Below, piece after piece: positions 34,586-44,594 of a DNA stretch of 64,000 bases. Below the pieces are notes generated by a model, which was not told the DNA's origin, made no database searches, and saw only the letters and a list, made by a program, of their open reading frames with translations. Origin of the DNA: CAVPOO01 sp963707015 (GTDB lineage Bacteria; Pseudomonadota; Gammaproteobacteria; Thiohalobacterales; Thiohalobacteraceae); assembly GCA_963707015.1 (NCBI GenBank), contig CAVPOO010000007.1:372001-436000 (forward strand), written 5' to 3'. Position 1 is the stretch's first letter. Each line of letters opens with the position of its first letter. A program made the position numbers and the translations under genes.

Positions 34586-36985
34586 ATGCCCCTTCCCGCT
34601 GAACGAATAGGCCCTGACACGGACGATCCGGCCGCGGCGCTGGCGGCAGCGCTGCGAACCAGCCACAAGGCGCGCATCACGGGTGAGCTGGTCATGCCGG
34701 CCCGGCCGGCCCGCTACGCACCCCTGCCAGCCGACCTCGATGCACGTCTGGCCAGGGCGCTGCAGGGGCGCGGCGTTCAGCAGCTCTATACGCATCAGGC
34801 CAGGGCCTGGGAAACGGTGCGGGAAGGCAGCCACACGGTGATCGTGACCCCGACGGCCTCGGGCAAGACACTCTGTTACAACCTGCCGGTCCTGCAGGCC
34901 GTCCTGGAAGACAGGGCCAAGGCGCTCTACCTCTTCCCCACCAAGGCCCTGGCGCAGGATCAGGTGGCCGAACTGGTGGCCTTGAATGAAGCCGGTGCGC
35001 TGGGTGTGCGGGCCTTCACCTTTGACGGCGACACACCCGGCGATGCGCGCAAGGCGGTCAGGACCCGGGGCGACATCGTGGTGACCAATCCGGACATGCT
35101 GCACCAGGGTATTCTGCCCCATCACACCAAGTGGTCGCAGTTCTTCGAAGGCCTGCGCTATGTCGTCATCGACGAGATGCACAGCTACCGGGGTGTGTTT
35201 GGCTCGCATGTCGCCAATGTCATGCGCCGCCTGCAGCGGATCTGCCGGTTCTACGGTGCGCAGCCCGTCTTCATTCTGTGCTCGGCCACCATCGCCAACC
35301 CGGCCGAGCTTGCCCGTCAGCTCATTGACAACGAGGTCGAGGCAATAACCGAAAGCGGCGCACCGCAAGGGGCGAAGCATCTGTTGCTGTGGAACCCGCC
35401 CGTGATCAGTCCGGAGCTGGGTATTCGCGCCTCGGCCCGTTCGCAGGCCACGCGCATCGCGCGCCTGGCGGTCGAACGGGGTCTCAAGAGCATTGTGTTC
35501 GCCCAATCGCGCCTGATGGTCGAGGTCCTGACCAAATACCTGAAGGACGCCTTCGACAACGATCCGCGAACGCCGGCGCGTGTCGCGGCCTACCGCGGCG
35601 GTTATCTGCCCACGGAACGTCGGGCGATGGAGAAGAAACTGCGCGCAGGCAGTATCGATTGCGTGGTTTCGACATCGGCGCTGGAACTGGGCGTGGATAT
35701 CGGATCGCTCGATGTCTGTGTCCTGACCGGCTACCCGGGCACCATCGCCGGCACCTGGCAACGCCTGGGACGGGCCGGTCGGCGGCAACGCACGGCCCTG
35801 GGTGTGCTGGTGGCGAGCAGCCTCCCGCTCGATCAGTACATCATCCGCAATCCGGAGTTCTTCCTGGGCGCCTCGCCCGAGCAGGCACGCATCGACCCCG
35901 ACCAGCTGCTCATTCTCCTCGATCACATTCGCTGCGCGGCCTTTGAACTGCCTTTCACGCAGGGTGAGACCTTTGGCAGAGAAGATCTCGAAGAGATGCT
36001 CGCCTACCTCGAGGAACACGGCGTCCTGCATCGGGAAGGCACGCGGTGGCACTGGATGGCAGACAGCTATCCGGCCAACAGCGTCAGTCTGCGTTCCGTC
36101 GCCGAAGGCAACTTCGTCGTCATCGATACCACCGCGGGTGCGCAGAAAGTCATCGCAGAAGTGGATTACAGTTCCGCACCGATGACGATCTATGCGGGCG
36201 CAATCTACATGATTCAATCTGCACCCTATCAGGTTGAAAGACTCGACTGGGAAGGACGCAAGGCCTTCGTCACCCGAACGCGCGCCGAGTATTACACCGA
36301 TGCGATCGACTACACCCGTCTGAAGATCCTGGACAGGTTCGAGCAGGACAGGGGCAAGGACCATGCCGTCGCGCAGGGAGAAGTGCATCTGGTCAAGCGC
36401 TTTGCCGGTTATAAGAAAATCCGCTACTACACCCACGAGAATGTCGGCTATGGCAATATCGATCTGCCCGATCAGGAGATGCACACCACGGCCGTGTGGT
36501 GGCAGGTCGATCCCGCGGCGCTCGATGCGGCCTTCGCCTCCCGCCATGTTGCCCTCGATGGTTTTCTGGGCGCCGGTTATGCCATGCACATCGTGGCGGC
36601 GATGCGCATGCTCTCCGAGCCACCTGACATCGGGCGTGCGGTCGGCGACGGCAATGCCGAGTGGTTTGCGATTGTCGGCGCCAATGGCCGCGGTCAGATG
36701 CGCAACCGCGACGGTGAAGACGTCGACCCCATGGCGTTACAGCAATTCAGTCCCACTCTGTTCCTGTACGACAACTACCCGGGCGGCATCGGGATCTCGG
36801 CGCCACTCTTCGAGCACCGGGCCGCCGTCGTCGCACAGGCCCAGCGACTGGTCACGGCCTGCGACTGTCTGCACGGTTGCCCGAGTTGTATCGGGCCAAT
36901 CCTGGCTACTGACGGGCAGCGCGGATACTCCCCGAAGCAGGCCGCATTGACGGTGTTATCACTGGTGTCGAACGATGAGTCTTAA
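34586..36985 (+). CDS. mrfA: MrfA/YprA-type DEAD-box helicase with DUF1998
   Basis: This 799-residue superfamily-2 helicase resembles MrfA (YprA), the ATP-dependent 3'-5' helicase that acts with MrfB in repair of mitomycin C lesions in Bacillus. Motif I is TPTASGKTL near residue 91, motif II IDEMHSYRG near 195, motif III SATIANP near 234 and motif VI QRLGRAGRR near 395. The C-terminal DUF1998 region carries four cysteines (CDCLHGCPSC near 760), the likely zinc site required in MrfA. The start ATG follows a GAGAACG-type site. It overlaps the nuclease gene by 11 bases, matching the yprA-yprB pairing. Confidence 0.88.
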   Translation: MPLPAERIGPDTDDPAAALAAALRTSHKARITGELVMPARPARYAPLPADLDARLARALQGRGVQQLYTHQARAWETVREGSHTVIVTPTASGKTLCYNLPVLQAVLEDRAKALYLFPTKALAQDQVAELVALNEAGALGVRAFTFDGDTPGDARKAVRTRGDIVVTNPDMLHQGILPHHTKWSQFFEGLRYVVIDEMHSYRGVFGSHVANVMRRLQRICRFYGAQPVFILCSATIANPAELARQLIDNEVEAITESGAPQGAKHLLLWNPPVISPELGIRASARSQATRIARLAVERGLKSIVFAQSRLMVEVLTKYLKDAFDNDPRTPARVAAYRGGYLPTERRAMEKKLRAGSIDCVVSTSALELGVDIGSLDVCVLTGYPGTIAGTWQRLGRAGRRQRTALGVLVASSLPLDQYIIRNPEFFLGASPEQARIDPDQLLILLDHIRCAAFELPFTQGETFGREDLEEMLAYLEEHGVLHREGTRWHWMADSYPANSVSLRSVAEGNFVVIDTTAGAQKVIAEVDYSSAPMTIYAGAIYMIQSAPYQVERLDWEGRKAFVTRTRAEYYTDAIDYTRLKILDRFEQDRGKDHAVAQGEVHLVKRFAGYKKIRYYTHENVGYGNIDLPDQEMHTTAVWWQVDPAALDAAFASRHVALDGFLGAGYAMHIVAAMRMLSEPPDIGRAVGDGNAEWFAIVGANGRGQMRNRDGEDVDPMALQQFSPTLFLYDNYPGGIGISAPLFEHRAAVVAQAQRLVTACDCLHGCPSCIGPILATDGQRGYSPKQAALTVLSLVSNDES

Positions 36986-38201
36986 GTCCAGACTCTCACG
37001 GTTGCAGGTGCAGGCGGGCGGCAAGCCGGCGGCCGCCGCGCCTGCATCCGCGTCCAGCACGCGCGGCCGCCTCGCGCGTCTGCGCCCGCAAGGCGGTCAC
37101 GCGCAACAGGCGCCAGCCGGCAGCGCTCTGTCCGCCGAGGCCCTGGCGCGGGCACTCGAGGGGCAGCTGATTGCCGAGGGCGTTATCCGGATCCGCCAGT
37201 GCCTGCCGCTCGAGGGGGAACTGGGACGTATTGACCTCAACCAATTGCGCACGACACCGCGCTGTCCCGGACCTGCCGCAAGTGACACGCTGCGACGTGT
37301 GTACATCGACACCGAAACCACCGGGCTGTCCACGGGCAGTGGCACTCTTGCCTTCCTGATCGGGATCGCCGTTGTCAAGGAAGCGGAACTCGAGCTAACG
37401 CAATTCCTGCTCACCTGCTTCTCAGCGGAAGCGGCGCTTCTGTCGGCCGTCTCCGGCACCCTCGCCGCTAATGACTGGATAATCAGCTATAACGGCAAGA
37501 GTTATGACGTGCCCCTGTTGATCACGCGCTTTCGCATGCAGGGGCTCGCGCATCCCTTCGGCGCGCTCCCCCACTTTGACCTGTTGCACCCGGTGCGCCG
37601 TCTGTTCGGCAGGCGCTGGAACGATTGTCGCCTGCTCACCGTCGAAGAGAAACTTATCGGTTTCACCCGCCGCGATGATCTGCCCGGCGCGGAAGCGCCG
37701 GCCGCCTGGTTTTCCTACCTGCGCACGGGCCACAGCCGAGCGCTCATGCGCGCCGTCGCGCATAACCGGCAGGACATCGTTTCCCTGGCGGTTGCCCATA
37801 GCGCCGTGGCGATGGCGATTGACCAGCCGCAAACGTTTGATGTTGATCTGTATGCCCTGGCCCGCTGGGTGGGCGAAGTCAACGAGGACCACGCACGCGA
37901 GCTTCTGCAGTCCCATGCCGACGGGCTGTGCGATAACGGCCGACGTTTACTGGGCCAGCTGTTGCGGCGGGCGGGATGCTGGCAACAGGCGGTTCCGATC
38001 TGGGAAGCCCTGGCCGCGCGCGGCTGTCCCGATTCGATAGAACGGCTCGCCAAATACCATGAGCACATCAGCAAGGATCTGGCTGCCGCCCGGCGCTGCT
38101 GCGAACTGTTGCCCGCCAGTCCTGCCTGCGAGCAGCGCAGCAGGCGCATCGGGAAGAAGTTGCACAAACGCTCGGCTGCCACCGAAAGCCTGTTTGGGTG
38201 A
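36975..38201 (+). CDS. mrfB: MrfB/YprB-type DEDD exonuclease
   Basis: This 408-residue protein has an RNase H-like exonuclease domain at about residues 105-285. The first acidic pair is YIDTETTGLSTG near 111, followed by WIISYNGKSYDVPLL near 164. HFDLLHPVRRLF lies near 197 and HNRQDIVSLA near 260 supplies the late His/Asp. MrfB is the nuclease partner of MrfA. The C-terminal ~120 residues are helical, with TPR-like QAVPIWEALAARGCP. The ATG lies inside the mrfA stop region, giving tight translational coupling. The N-terminus is Ala/Arg-rich and may be disordered. Confidence 0.85.
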   Translation: MSLKSRLSRLQVQAGGKPAAAAPASASSTRGRLARLRPQGGHAQQAPAGSALSAEALARALEGQLIAEGVIRIRQCLPLEGELGRIDLNQLRTTPRCPGPAASDTLRRVYIDTETTGLSTGSGTLAFLIGIAVVKEAELELTQFLLTCFSAEAALLSAVSGTLAANDWIISYNGKSYDVPLLITRFRMQGLAHPFGALPHFDLLHPVRRLFGRRWNDCRLLTVEEKLIGFTRRDDLPGAEAPAAWFSYLRTGHSRALMRAVAHNRQDIVSLAVAHSAVAMAIDQPQTFDVDLYALARWVGEVNEDHARELLQSHADGLCDNGRRLLGQLLRRAGCWQQAVPIWEALAARGCPDSIERLAKYHEHISKDLAAARRCCELLPASPACEQRSRRIGKKLHKRSAATESLFG

Positions 38202-38296
38202 CCCATGGCGGGCATCTCCCGGGCCCGTGAGCCGTGCGGATTGTGAAAGATCGTCGGCCTGGCGCAGCACCGGCTACGGCGCCCCGCAGGCCAGGC

Positions 38297-39265
38297 TCAC
38301 CGCTCTACCAGCTCAACGCGCCGGTTCAGCGATCGGCCTTGTTCGGTTCTGTTGGTCGCGACAGGCGCATACATCCCCACGCCTGTCGCTGCCAGGCGGA
38401 CTCCCGCGATACCGTACTCGGTCGTTAGAGCCTGGACGACCGCCTCCGCCCTGCGGCGCGAGAGGTCTTCGTTGTAGTCGAGTTCACCCACGTTGTCGGT
38501 ATGCCCGACAACCAGGAGCTTGAGTTCCGGCTGCGCCTGCAGCAGCCTGGCAATCTCGGCCAGGGACGGCTGCGATTCGGGTTTGAGCTCCGCCTTGGCA
38601 GTATCGAAGTAGATGTTATAGATGGCCATGTGGCCTTCGGCGGCGAGACCCTCGGCCATGGCCTTGGCATCGATGGTCACCATCCGCTCCTGCATGGGCG
38701 CGAGTTCTATCACCTCGACCCTGGTGTAGACGTTGTAGGTCCCGCCACCATCAACCGTGCCCCGTGTCGCGTATACCGCAACATAGACGTCGCCTTCCGT
38801 GCGGCCGAGCCTGGCGACGAGATAACGCTGGTCCGAGTAAGCATCACCGAAGTAGGCCGTGTACGGAACGACCGCGTGGTTGAAATTGCGCCCCCCGCAT
38901 TCCTCGTTCTTGCATGCGAACAGTATCTCGAAGCCTGCTTCCTTGACAGCCGTCTCGTAATTGCGCAGCACCTCCAGCGTCGTGCGCTGCGCCGGCACTT
39001 TGTAGCTGATCAGCGTGAGCTTGCCCTCCAGCGACTGCGTCGCCTCGCGATTCTTTCCCCTGCCGCCGTACTGGGTGACCTTCTCGACGATCAGCTCGTA
39101 CTCGTCGAAGGCCCGCTCCTCGTAGGCAATGATCTCCGAACCCGCGTAGCGCGACACCATCGGGTGGTCCCGACTGCCCGCCACATCGCCCGCCCGACTC
39201 GCCAGGCTGAGCAGCAGGCTGGCTGCGAGGGCCGCAAGCAGCACTCTCTTGACTGCAATAGCCAT
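38297..39265 (-). CDS. DUF4892-OmpA family outer-membrane protein
   Basis: This 322-residue envelope protein has a signal peptide (VLLAALAASLLLSLASRA). A DUF4892-type domain follows (about residues 25-190, with RDHPMVSRYAGSEIIAYEE), then a C-terminal OmpA peptidoglycan-binding domain (about 205-320). OmpA motifs are IYFDTAKAELKP and VVGHTDNVGELDYNEDLSRR, including the Asp and Arg that hold diaminopimelate. ATG 39265 follows GGGAGG; the longer frame to 39523 has no signal peptide at its start. The role is probably structural anchoring of outer membrane to cell wall. It is a single gene, converging on mrfB. Confidence 0.9.
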   Translation of the reverse strand: MAIAVKRVLLAALAASLLLSLASRAGDVAGSRDHPMVSRYAGSEIIAYEERAFDEYELIVEKVTQYGGRGKNREATQSLEGKLTLISYKVPAQRTTLEVLRNYETAVKEAGFEILFACKNEECGGRNFNHAVVPYTAYFGDAYSDQRYLVARLGRTEGDVYVAVYATRGTVDGGGTYNVYTRVEVIELAPMQERMVTIDAKAMAEGLAAEGHMAIYNIYFDTAKAELKPESQPSLAEIARLLQAQPELKLLVVGHTDNVGELDYNEDLSRRRAEAVVQALTTEYGIAGVRLAATGVGMYAPVATNRTEQGRSLNRRVELVER

Positions 39266-39669
39266 GGTTTCTGTTTCCTCCCAAAGTTGGCACAGTCGAG
39301 CCTGCGGCGATCGACGGGCGGCAAGACACCGGTGCGCGGGCAGTTCGTTCCCGGCGGTCTCGTCAAAGGCCGGCCGGAACGCTTCGCCAGCGATAGAACC
39401 GGGCACCATCGTACCCCAGAATGCCGCTGGCACTCCACACACAACACCTCGTCGGAGGATGGTGTGTTGGCCTAATGCACAGCAGTCGCGGCCCGAAGCG
39501 GGCCACTGTGGCGCTCCGGGCACCGGCTGCGTTTCGTCAGGGCAGACAGGCTCACTTCGAAAACACGGCGCGAACGGGGTATCCTAGGCCGGAAATGGGA
39601 ATCAGGCACGACCGCAGCGGACGCGGGGATGGTGAGCATCCCGCGGCATCTCTGACTCAAATTCATGAA
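39266..39669. other. Intergenic region between divergent genes
   Basis: About 400 bp separate the OmpA-like gene and the phosphatidyltransferase. A plus-strand frame from 39421 is continuous with the transferase but starts in unlikely sequence. CACACAACACC and GGTGTGTTG around 39435-39472 could form an imperfect hairpin. No clear promoter boxes were found. Confidence 0.35.
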
Positions 39670-40242
39670 ATGAGACAGCTTGTGGTAGCCCTGCCCAACC
39701 TGCTGAGTGGTTTCCGCCTTATTGCAGCACCCTTCCTTCTCTATCTGGGCTGGACAGGACACGCCGGTCTGTTTCTCGGCTTGCTGGCCATCGCGTTCTT
39801 ATCGGACGCTGTGGATGGTCTGGCCGCACGCCGGCTGAATGTGGACTCGGAGCTTGGAACCAGACTCGACAGTTGGGGAGACCTGGCGATCTATCTGACG
39901 ATTCCACTTTGTGCATGGTGGCTATGGCCGGATGTGGTGAAACGCGAAGCAGCTTTCGTGTTGCTGGTACTACTCGCCTACATCGCTCCGCTCATCGCGG
40001 CCCTGGTGAAATTCGGAAGGCTCACCAACTACCATACCTGGGCCGCGAAGGCCGTTGCCGTGCTGATGAGCGTGGCGCTGTTCCTCCTGTTCATCGCCGA
40101 CATTGCCTGGCCGTTCAGGTTCGCTGCAGTGGCACTGGGCCTTTCGGCCTGCGAGGAGCTCGCGATTACACTGCGGCTCCCTCAGCTGCAGAGTAACGTA
40201 CGGTCTTACTGGCACGTGGTCAGAGACACCCGCCAGCGATAG
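39670..40242 (+). CDS. CDP-alcohol phosphatidyltransferase family protein
   Basis: This 190-residue, roughly six-helix inner-membrane enzyme would transfer a phospho-alcohol group between a CDP-linked donor and an alcohol acceptor in lipid synthesis. The defining motif D-G-x2-A-R-x8-G-x3-D-x3-D is complete as DGLAARRLNVDSELG followed by TRLDSWGD (near residue 42). ATG 39670 gives the normal family length, but no strong ribosome binding site precedes it, so a start further upstream (39595) cannot be excluded. Phosphatidylglycerophosphate synthase-like or cardiolipin-type roles are possible; the substrate cannot be assigned. It ends 16 bp from the convergent PPC-domain gene. Confidence 0.85.
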   Translation: MRQLVVALPNLLSGFRLIAAPFLLYLGWTGHAGLFLGLLAIAFLSDAVDGLAARRLNVDSELGTRLDSWGDLAIYLTIPLCAWWLWPDVVKREAAFVLLVLLAYIAPLIAALVKFGRLTNYHTWAAKAVAVLMSVALFLLFIADIAWPFRFAAVALGLSACEELAITLRLPQLQSNVRSYWHVVRDTRQR

Positions 40243-40258
40243 CGAAGCCGGGCGTTGA

Positions 40259-41587
40259 TCAGGGTGCCGTCGTCACGGCCACGCTGGTCGATCCCCGGGT
40301 GATCCCGCCCGCGTCCGTGAAGCTGACAAAGATGCGGCTGCTGGCGGGGTTGAACGGCACGTCAGCCGTCGCCGTGGCAAATATGGCGAAGGTTGGCGTC
40401 GCCCCGGCCGCAATGCTCGTCGTCACACTGGCCGCCGCCGCTCCCAGACAGGCACCGGTGGCCGGATTTGTCTCGCAGATGGACAAGGCCACCGGCAGGC
40501 TGGCGCTCCCGAATCCGGGCGTCGCGGTAATCGTGTCGCTCGATCCCACATTCACCGACGCCACCGCAAAGGCACCCGAGCCGCCGACGCCGGGCAGGCG
40601 CAGCGTACCGTCACCCGTTGGCGTGGCACCCAGCGCCACGATATCCGGCACCGGTGTCGCCGATGCCGACAACAACAGCGTATTCAGCCCCGGGGTCACG
40701 GCCGCCGGCTCCGTGTTAGCGCAGTCATAACTCAACTGGACGTCGGTCGGCGCGATCTCCGCTGTCGGCGTGAAGGCAAAGAGGAAGGTCTGCAGCGCGC
40801 CCGCGGCAATATCGACTGGCGTGTCCGGGGCGCCGATGAGGGCGTTGGTGGCCGGATCGGTGGTCTGATACGAAAAGCCCGCCGGCACGCTGGTCAGCGG
40901 GGCAATGCTGCAGTCGGTGGCGGCGGTGACGGTGTTCGCATTGATGATGGTGGCAAAGGCCGTTGCGCTGCTGCCAACCTGTACCGAGCGGCTCGCCGGC
41001 AGCACGGCCGATACCAGCGTGCTGGGCGGGGTGGTGGCACCCAGCGAGACGTTCAGCTGGTAGGACGCCACGAGGGGGAAGCCTTCGGTGCAACACTCGG
41101 CAACCTCCAGAAAATACACGCCGGGGGCCGGGAAGGAGAAGGTGAGAAAGCTGTTAAAGGTCCCCGGGGTGACGTTGTCACCGGGCCCGTCAAACGGGCT
41201 GTCATCGTTTTCAGCGAGGACCGTAACGCCATCGGTGTCGTATAAGGTGATGTCGGTATCCAGGCCGTTGATCTCGGCATTGTCGATATCGAAGATCCCA
41301 AACGTGCCGGCGCCCGCCACGGTGAAGGCATAGTAATGCCGCTGTTCGACCTCCGACACGGCGTTGACCGTGACATGCGGAATGGTGGTGGACTCGTTGG
41401 TCCCATCACCGCTCTCGATGTTCGCGTCAAATTCCAGCGAGAAATTGCCATCGAGGTTGAGCGCCGTGGCCACCGAGTTGTTGCCGCCAGGATTGGTGAC
41501 CGGAGCAGCCCATACTGGCGCGCCAGTGGCGCCAAGCAGGGCCGACACAGCACCGGCCCAGAGCATGTTCAACAGAGGGGATTTCAT
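40259..41587 (-). CDS. Secreted PPC-domain protein with the shared C-terminal module
   Basis: This 442-residue exported protein has a signal peptide (LLNMLWAGAVSALLGATGAP). Residues about 30-185 form a beta-sandwich like the bacterial pre-peptidase C-terminal domain, with HYYAFTVAGAGTFGIFDID and ITLYDTDGVTVLAENDD. Residues about 187-442 (SAVLPASRSVQVGSSATAF to RGSTSVAVTTAP) are a separate module that also ends the propeller protein at 28054-30125, sharing FSYQTTDPAT, LSICETNP and TSVAV. Both are exported proteins with different N-terminal domains, so the module may be a surface-anchoring or export tail. GGAG at five to eight bases supports the ATG. No enzyme motif is visible. Confidence 0.82.
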   Translation of the reverse strand: MKSPLLNMLWAGAVSALLGATGAPVWAAPVTNPGGNNSVATALNLDGNFSLEFDANIESGDGTNESTTIPHVTVNAVSEVEQRHYYAFTVAGAGTFGIFDIDNAEINGLDTDITLYDTDGVTVLAENDDSPFDGPGDNVTPGTFNSFLTFSFPAPGVYFLEVAECCTEGFPLVASYQLNVSLGATTPPSTLVSAVLPASRSVQVGSSATAFATIINANTVTAATDCSIAPLTSVPAGFSYQTTDPATNALIGAPDTPVDIAAGALQTFLFAFTPTAEIAPTDVQLSYDCANTEPAAVTPGLNTLLLSASATPVPDIVALGATPTGDGTLRLPGVGGSGAFAVASVNVGSSDTITATPGFGSASLPVALSICETNPATGACLGAAAASVTTSIAAGATPTFAIFATATADVPFNPASSRIFVSFTDAGGITRGSTSVAVTTAP

Positions 41588-41884
41588 AGGATTATCTCCA
41601 GGGTTTCTAGTTATTTATCGGTTTAAGCGCAAGGCGCTCGTGACTGCGCGGTCCGCATGCTGCCACTAAGAATCTACACCATGCAAACCGGCTTAACAAA
41701 TGAACATTCCGGTATTTTCTCGAGACGCCATACGCGGTGTCCATCACCCCGCGCCTTGATCTGACACCACCAGTCTCCGGACCGGCGGGCCTCGCCAGCG
41801 CCGAAAATGGGCGCACGACGCGTGGCCCTGTACCTGGCCTGAACAGCGCCGCACTGCGCCGCCACAGCAACCGGCGTGCGCTTC

Positions 41885-44410
41885 TCAGCGCTGCCAACGA
41901 ATGAGACCGGTCTCAATGGGAGCCAGGGCGTCCTCGTTGGCCGGGAGGATGCGCGGGGTGAAGTCGCCGGCGGGACGGGCGGTCTCCACCCTGGCGCTGT
42001 AGACGTAACCGTTGACCGCGCCGGCAATCTCCGGACCGGGCACCATGATCTCGCGCACGGCCTGCTCGCCATCGGGGGCATCGGCGTACAGCTCGACGCG
42101 GACTTCGTCGGTGCTCAGATCACCCAGGTAGACCTGTACCTGGAACTGCCACCCTCGACCCTGCCGGCTGACCTGTAAGTGGCCGAAGTGCAGACTGGCC
42201 CAGTGCCGCTGGAGCTTCTGCTGCCATGCATAGAGACCTTTCGCCAGACGGCCACCATCTGCGCTGCGCCGTTGCACCGCGCGGGCCGCGGGCTGGTAGA
42301 ATCGCTCGATGTATTCACGCACCATGCGGTTGCAGCTGAAACGCGGTGCGAGCTGTGCCATGCTCTTGCGGATGCGTTCCACCCAGTCCCGGGGAATCCC
42401 GGCGGCATCGCGAGCGTAGAACAGGGGGACCACCTCGTTCTCCAGCAGCGCATAGAGCGCCTCTGCCTCGGCGGCGTCCCAGCCAGGCTCGTCGTGCTCG
42501 CGCCCGTCGCCGAGTGCCCAGCCGTATTCGGGTGCGTAGGCCTCGGCCCACCAGCCGTCCAGCTCGGAAAGGTTCAATCCGCCGTTGGCCAGCACCTTCA
42601 TGCCGCTGGTGCCGCAGGCCTCCCAGGGGCGGCGCGGGGTGTTGATCCACAGGTCCACGCCTTGCACAAGCTCCTGGGCCAGGGCGATGTCGTAGTCCTC
42701 CAGAAACACCGCATGGGCGCGCACCTGCGGCCGGTTGACGAACTCGAACCACTCGCGCACCAGGCGCTTGCCTGTCTCATCCTGCGGATGCGCCTTGCCG
42801 GCGATCATCAGTTGTACCGGTCGCTCGGGGTTCGTTAACAGGCGCACCAGGCGTTCGCTGTCGTGCAGTAACAGGTTAGGGCGTTTGTACTCGGCAAAGC
42901 GGCGCGCAAACCCGATAGTCAGGCTGTTGGGGTCGAGGCACCGTTCGGCACCGGCAATGGTCTCAGGCTCGGCGCCGCGCTGGCCCAGCTGCTTTGCCAG
43001 GCGTTCGCGGGCATAGCGGATCAGGTCGTGGCGCTCGCTCGCGCACACGTTCCACAGCTCCTCGTCACTGAGCGCGCGGACCGCCTCTTGCAGCTCGTTG
43101 ATGGCGCCAAGCCAGCGGTCCTTGCCGCAGGCGCGGGACCAGAGGCGGTCGGCCCAGGGTGAATCCCAGGACGGCACGTGGACCCCGTTGGTGACATGGC
43201 TCACGGGTATTTCATGCTCGGGCCAGCGCGGATAGAGCTCGCGAAAAATGCGCCGGCTGACCGCGCCGTGCAGCCGGCTGACACCGTTGACCCGGGAACA
43301 GCCACGCATGGCCAGGTAGGCCATGTTGAAGGGTTCGCGATGATCGTGGTTGGTATCCTTGCGACCCAGGCCGATCAGCTCCTCCAGCGAGATGCCCAGC
43401 CGGGCCAGGTAGACGCGCAGATAGGGCATATATTTATCGACGAGCTCGGCCGGATAACGGTCGAAGCCGGCGGCCACGGGCGTGTGGGTGGTAAAGACGT
43501 TGCCGGCACGCGTCGCCCACAGGGCCTCCCAGAACCCGACATGATGGTCTTCCATGAACTGCCGCGCCCGCTCCAGCACCACGAAGGCCGCGTGACCCTC
43601 GTTGAGATGACAGACATCGATCTCCAGGCCCAGCAGCTGCAACAGCCGCCACCCGCCGATGCCGAGGACCACCTCCTGGATCAGCCGCATTTCCTGCCCG
43701 CCACCATAGAGCTTGCCGGTGATACCGCGGTCGGCGGGTGCATTGAGGGGGTCATTGCTGTCGAGCAGATAGAGGGTCACGCGACCGACATTCACCTGCC
43801 ACACCCGCAGTAACAGGTTTCGACCGGGAAACTCCAGCGCCACATGCAGCCAGCCGCCGTCGTGACTGCGCACCGGCACGATCGGGAGACTGATCGGGTC
43901 GTTGTAAGGGTAGGCCTCGAGCTGTTGGCCTGCGGCATCGACCATCTGGCGGAAGTAGCCCTCCTGATACAGCAGTCCGACGCCGACCAGCGGAAGCCCG
44001 AGGTCGCTGGCGGCCTTGAGATAGTCCCCGGCCAGGATACCGAGCCCCCCGGCATAAAGCGGCAGGCCCTCGCCAAGCCCGAACTCCATACTGAAGTAGG
44101 CAATGCCGCGAATCCCGGTGTCTGTATACTGGCGCTGGAAACTGGCGGTGCCGCTCAGATACAGGTCCCGCTCGTGCGCCAGGCGCGCCACCTCGGCCGT
44201 GAAGTCCGAATCGGCGGCGAGCTGCTCGAGACGCTGCTCCGAGACATCCTGGAGAATGATCCAGGGGTTCTCGGTGCGCTCCCAGACATCCGGCGCGACC
44301 GTACGCCACAGCCGGTCGCCGGCGTGGCTCCAGGTCCAGCGCAAGTCCAGGGCCAGGTCGGTGAGGGGTTCCAGTCCCTGGGGCAGTGTGCGGGGAAAGA
44401 AGGCAAGCAT
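41885..44410 (-). CDS. glgP: Alpha-glucan (glycogen) phosphorylase
   Basis: This 841-residue GT35 enzyme releases glucose-1-phosphate from glycogen or maltodextrin using pyridoxal phosphate. It is of the type with an N-terminal DUF3417 domain (LTDLALDLRWTWSHAGDRLW near residue 15). The cofactor lysine lies in EACGTSGMKVLANGGLNLSE near residue 605. Other family segments are FSMEFGLGEGLPLYAGGLG near 105 and HLNEGHAAFVVLERA near 260. ATG 44410 has GGAG eight bases upstream; a longer start (44446) adds 12 unlikely residues. The gene is alone; no other glycogen genes are in the window. Confidence 0.93.
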   Translation of the reverse strand: MLAFFPRTLPQGLEPLTDLALDLRWTWSHAGDRLWRTVAPDVWERTENPWIILQDVSEQRLEQLAADSDFTAEVARLAHERDLYLSGTASFQRQYTDTGIRGIAYFSMEFGLGEGLPLYAGGLGILAGDYLKAASDLGLPLVGVGLLYQEGYFRQMVDAAGQQLEAYPYNDPISLPIVPVRSHDGGWLHVALEFPGRNLLLRVWQVNVGRVTLYLLDSNDPLNAPADRGITGKLYGGGQEMRLIQEVVLGIGGWRLLQLLGLEIDVCHLNEGHAAFVVLERARQFMEDHHVGFWEALWATRAGNVFTTHTPVAAGFDRYPAELVDKYMPYLRVYLARLGISLEELIGLGRKDTNHDHREPFNMAYLAMRGCSRVNGVSRLHGAVSRRIFRELYPRWPEHEIPVSHVTNGVHVPSWDSPWADRLWSRACGKDRWLGAINELQEAVRALSDEELWNVCASERHDLIRYARERLAKQLGQRGAEPETIAGAERCLDPNSLTIGFARRFAEYKRPNLLLHDSERLVRLLTNPERPVQLMIAGKAHPQDETGKRLVREWFEFVNRPQVRAHAVFLEDYDIALAQELVQGVDLWINTPRRPWEACGTSGMKVLANGGLNLSELDGWWAEAYAPEYGWALGDGREHDEPGWDAAEAEALYALLENEVVPLFYARDAAGIPRDWVERIRKSMAQLAPRFSCNRMVREYIERFYQPAARAVQRRSADGGRLAKGLYAWQQKLQRHWASLHFGHLQVSRQGRGWQFQVQVYLGDLSTDEVRVELYADAPDGEQAVREIMVPGPEIAGAVNGYVYSARVETARPAGDFTPRILPANEDALAPIETGLIRWQR

Positions 44411-44594
44411 TGCAGTGTCTCCGTGTATAGCCGGCCGCGCTGACACCGGGGCGGCCTCTGCACACTAGCGTGAACAGGACCGGTCCGGCAATAGCTTCCA
44501 GATAGCCCTACCGCAAGGGCTTCCAGTTCGCGACAATAGACTGGCGCGGCCGAGGCTCTCCGCGCCAGCCCTGTGTTCGCATGCGAGGATTGAG

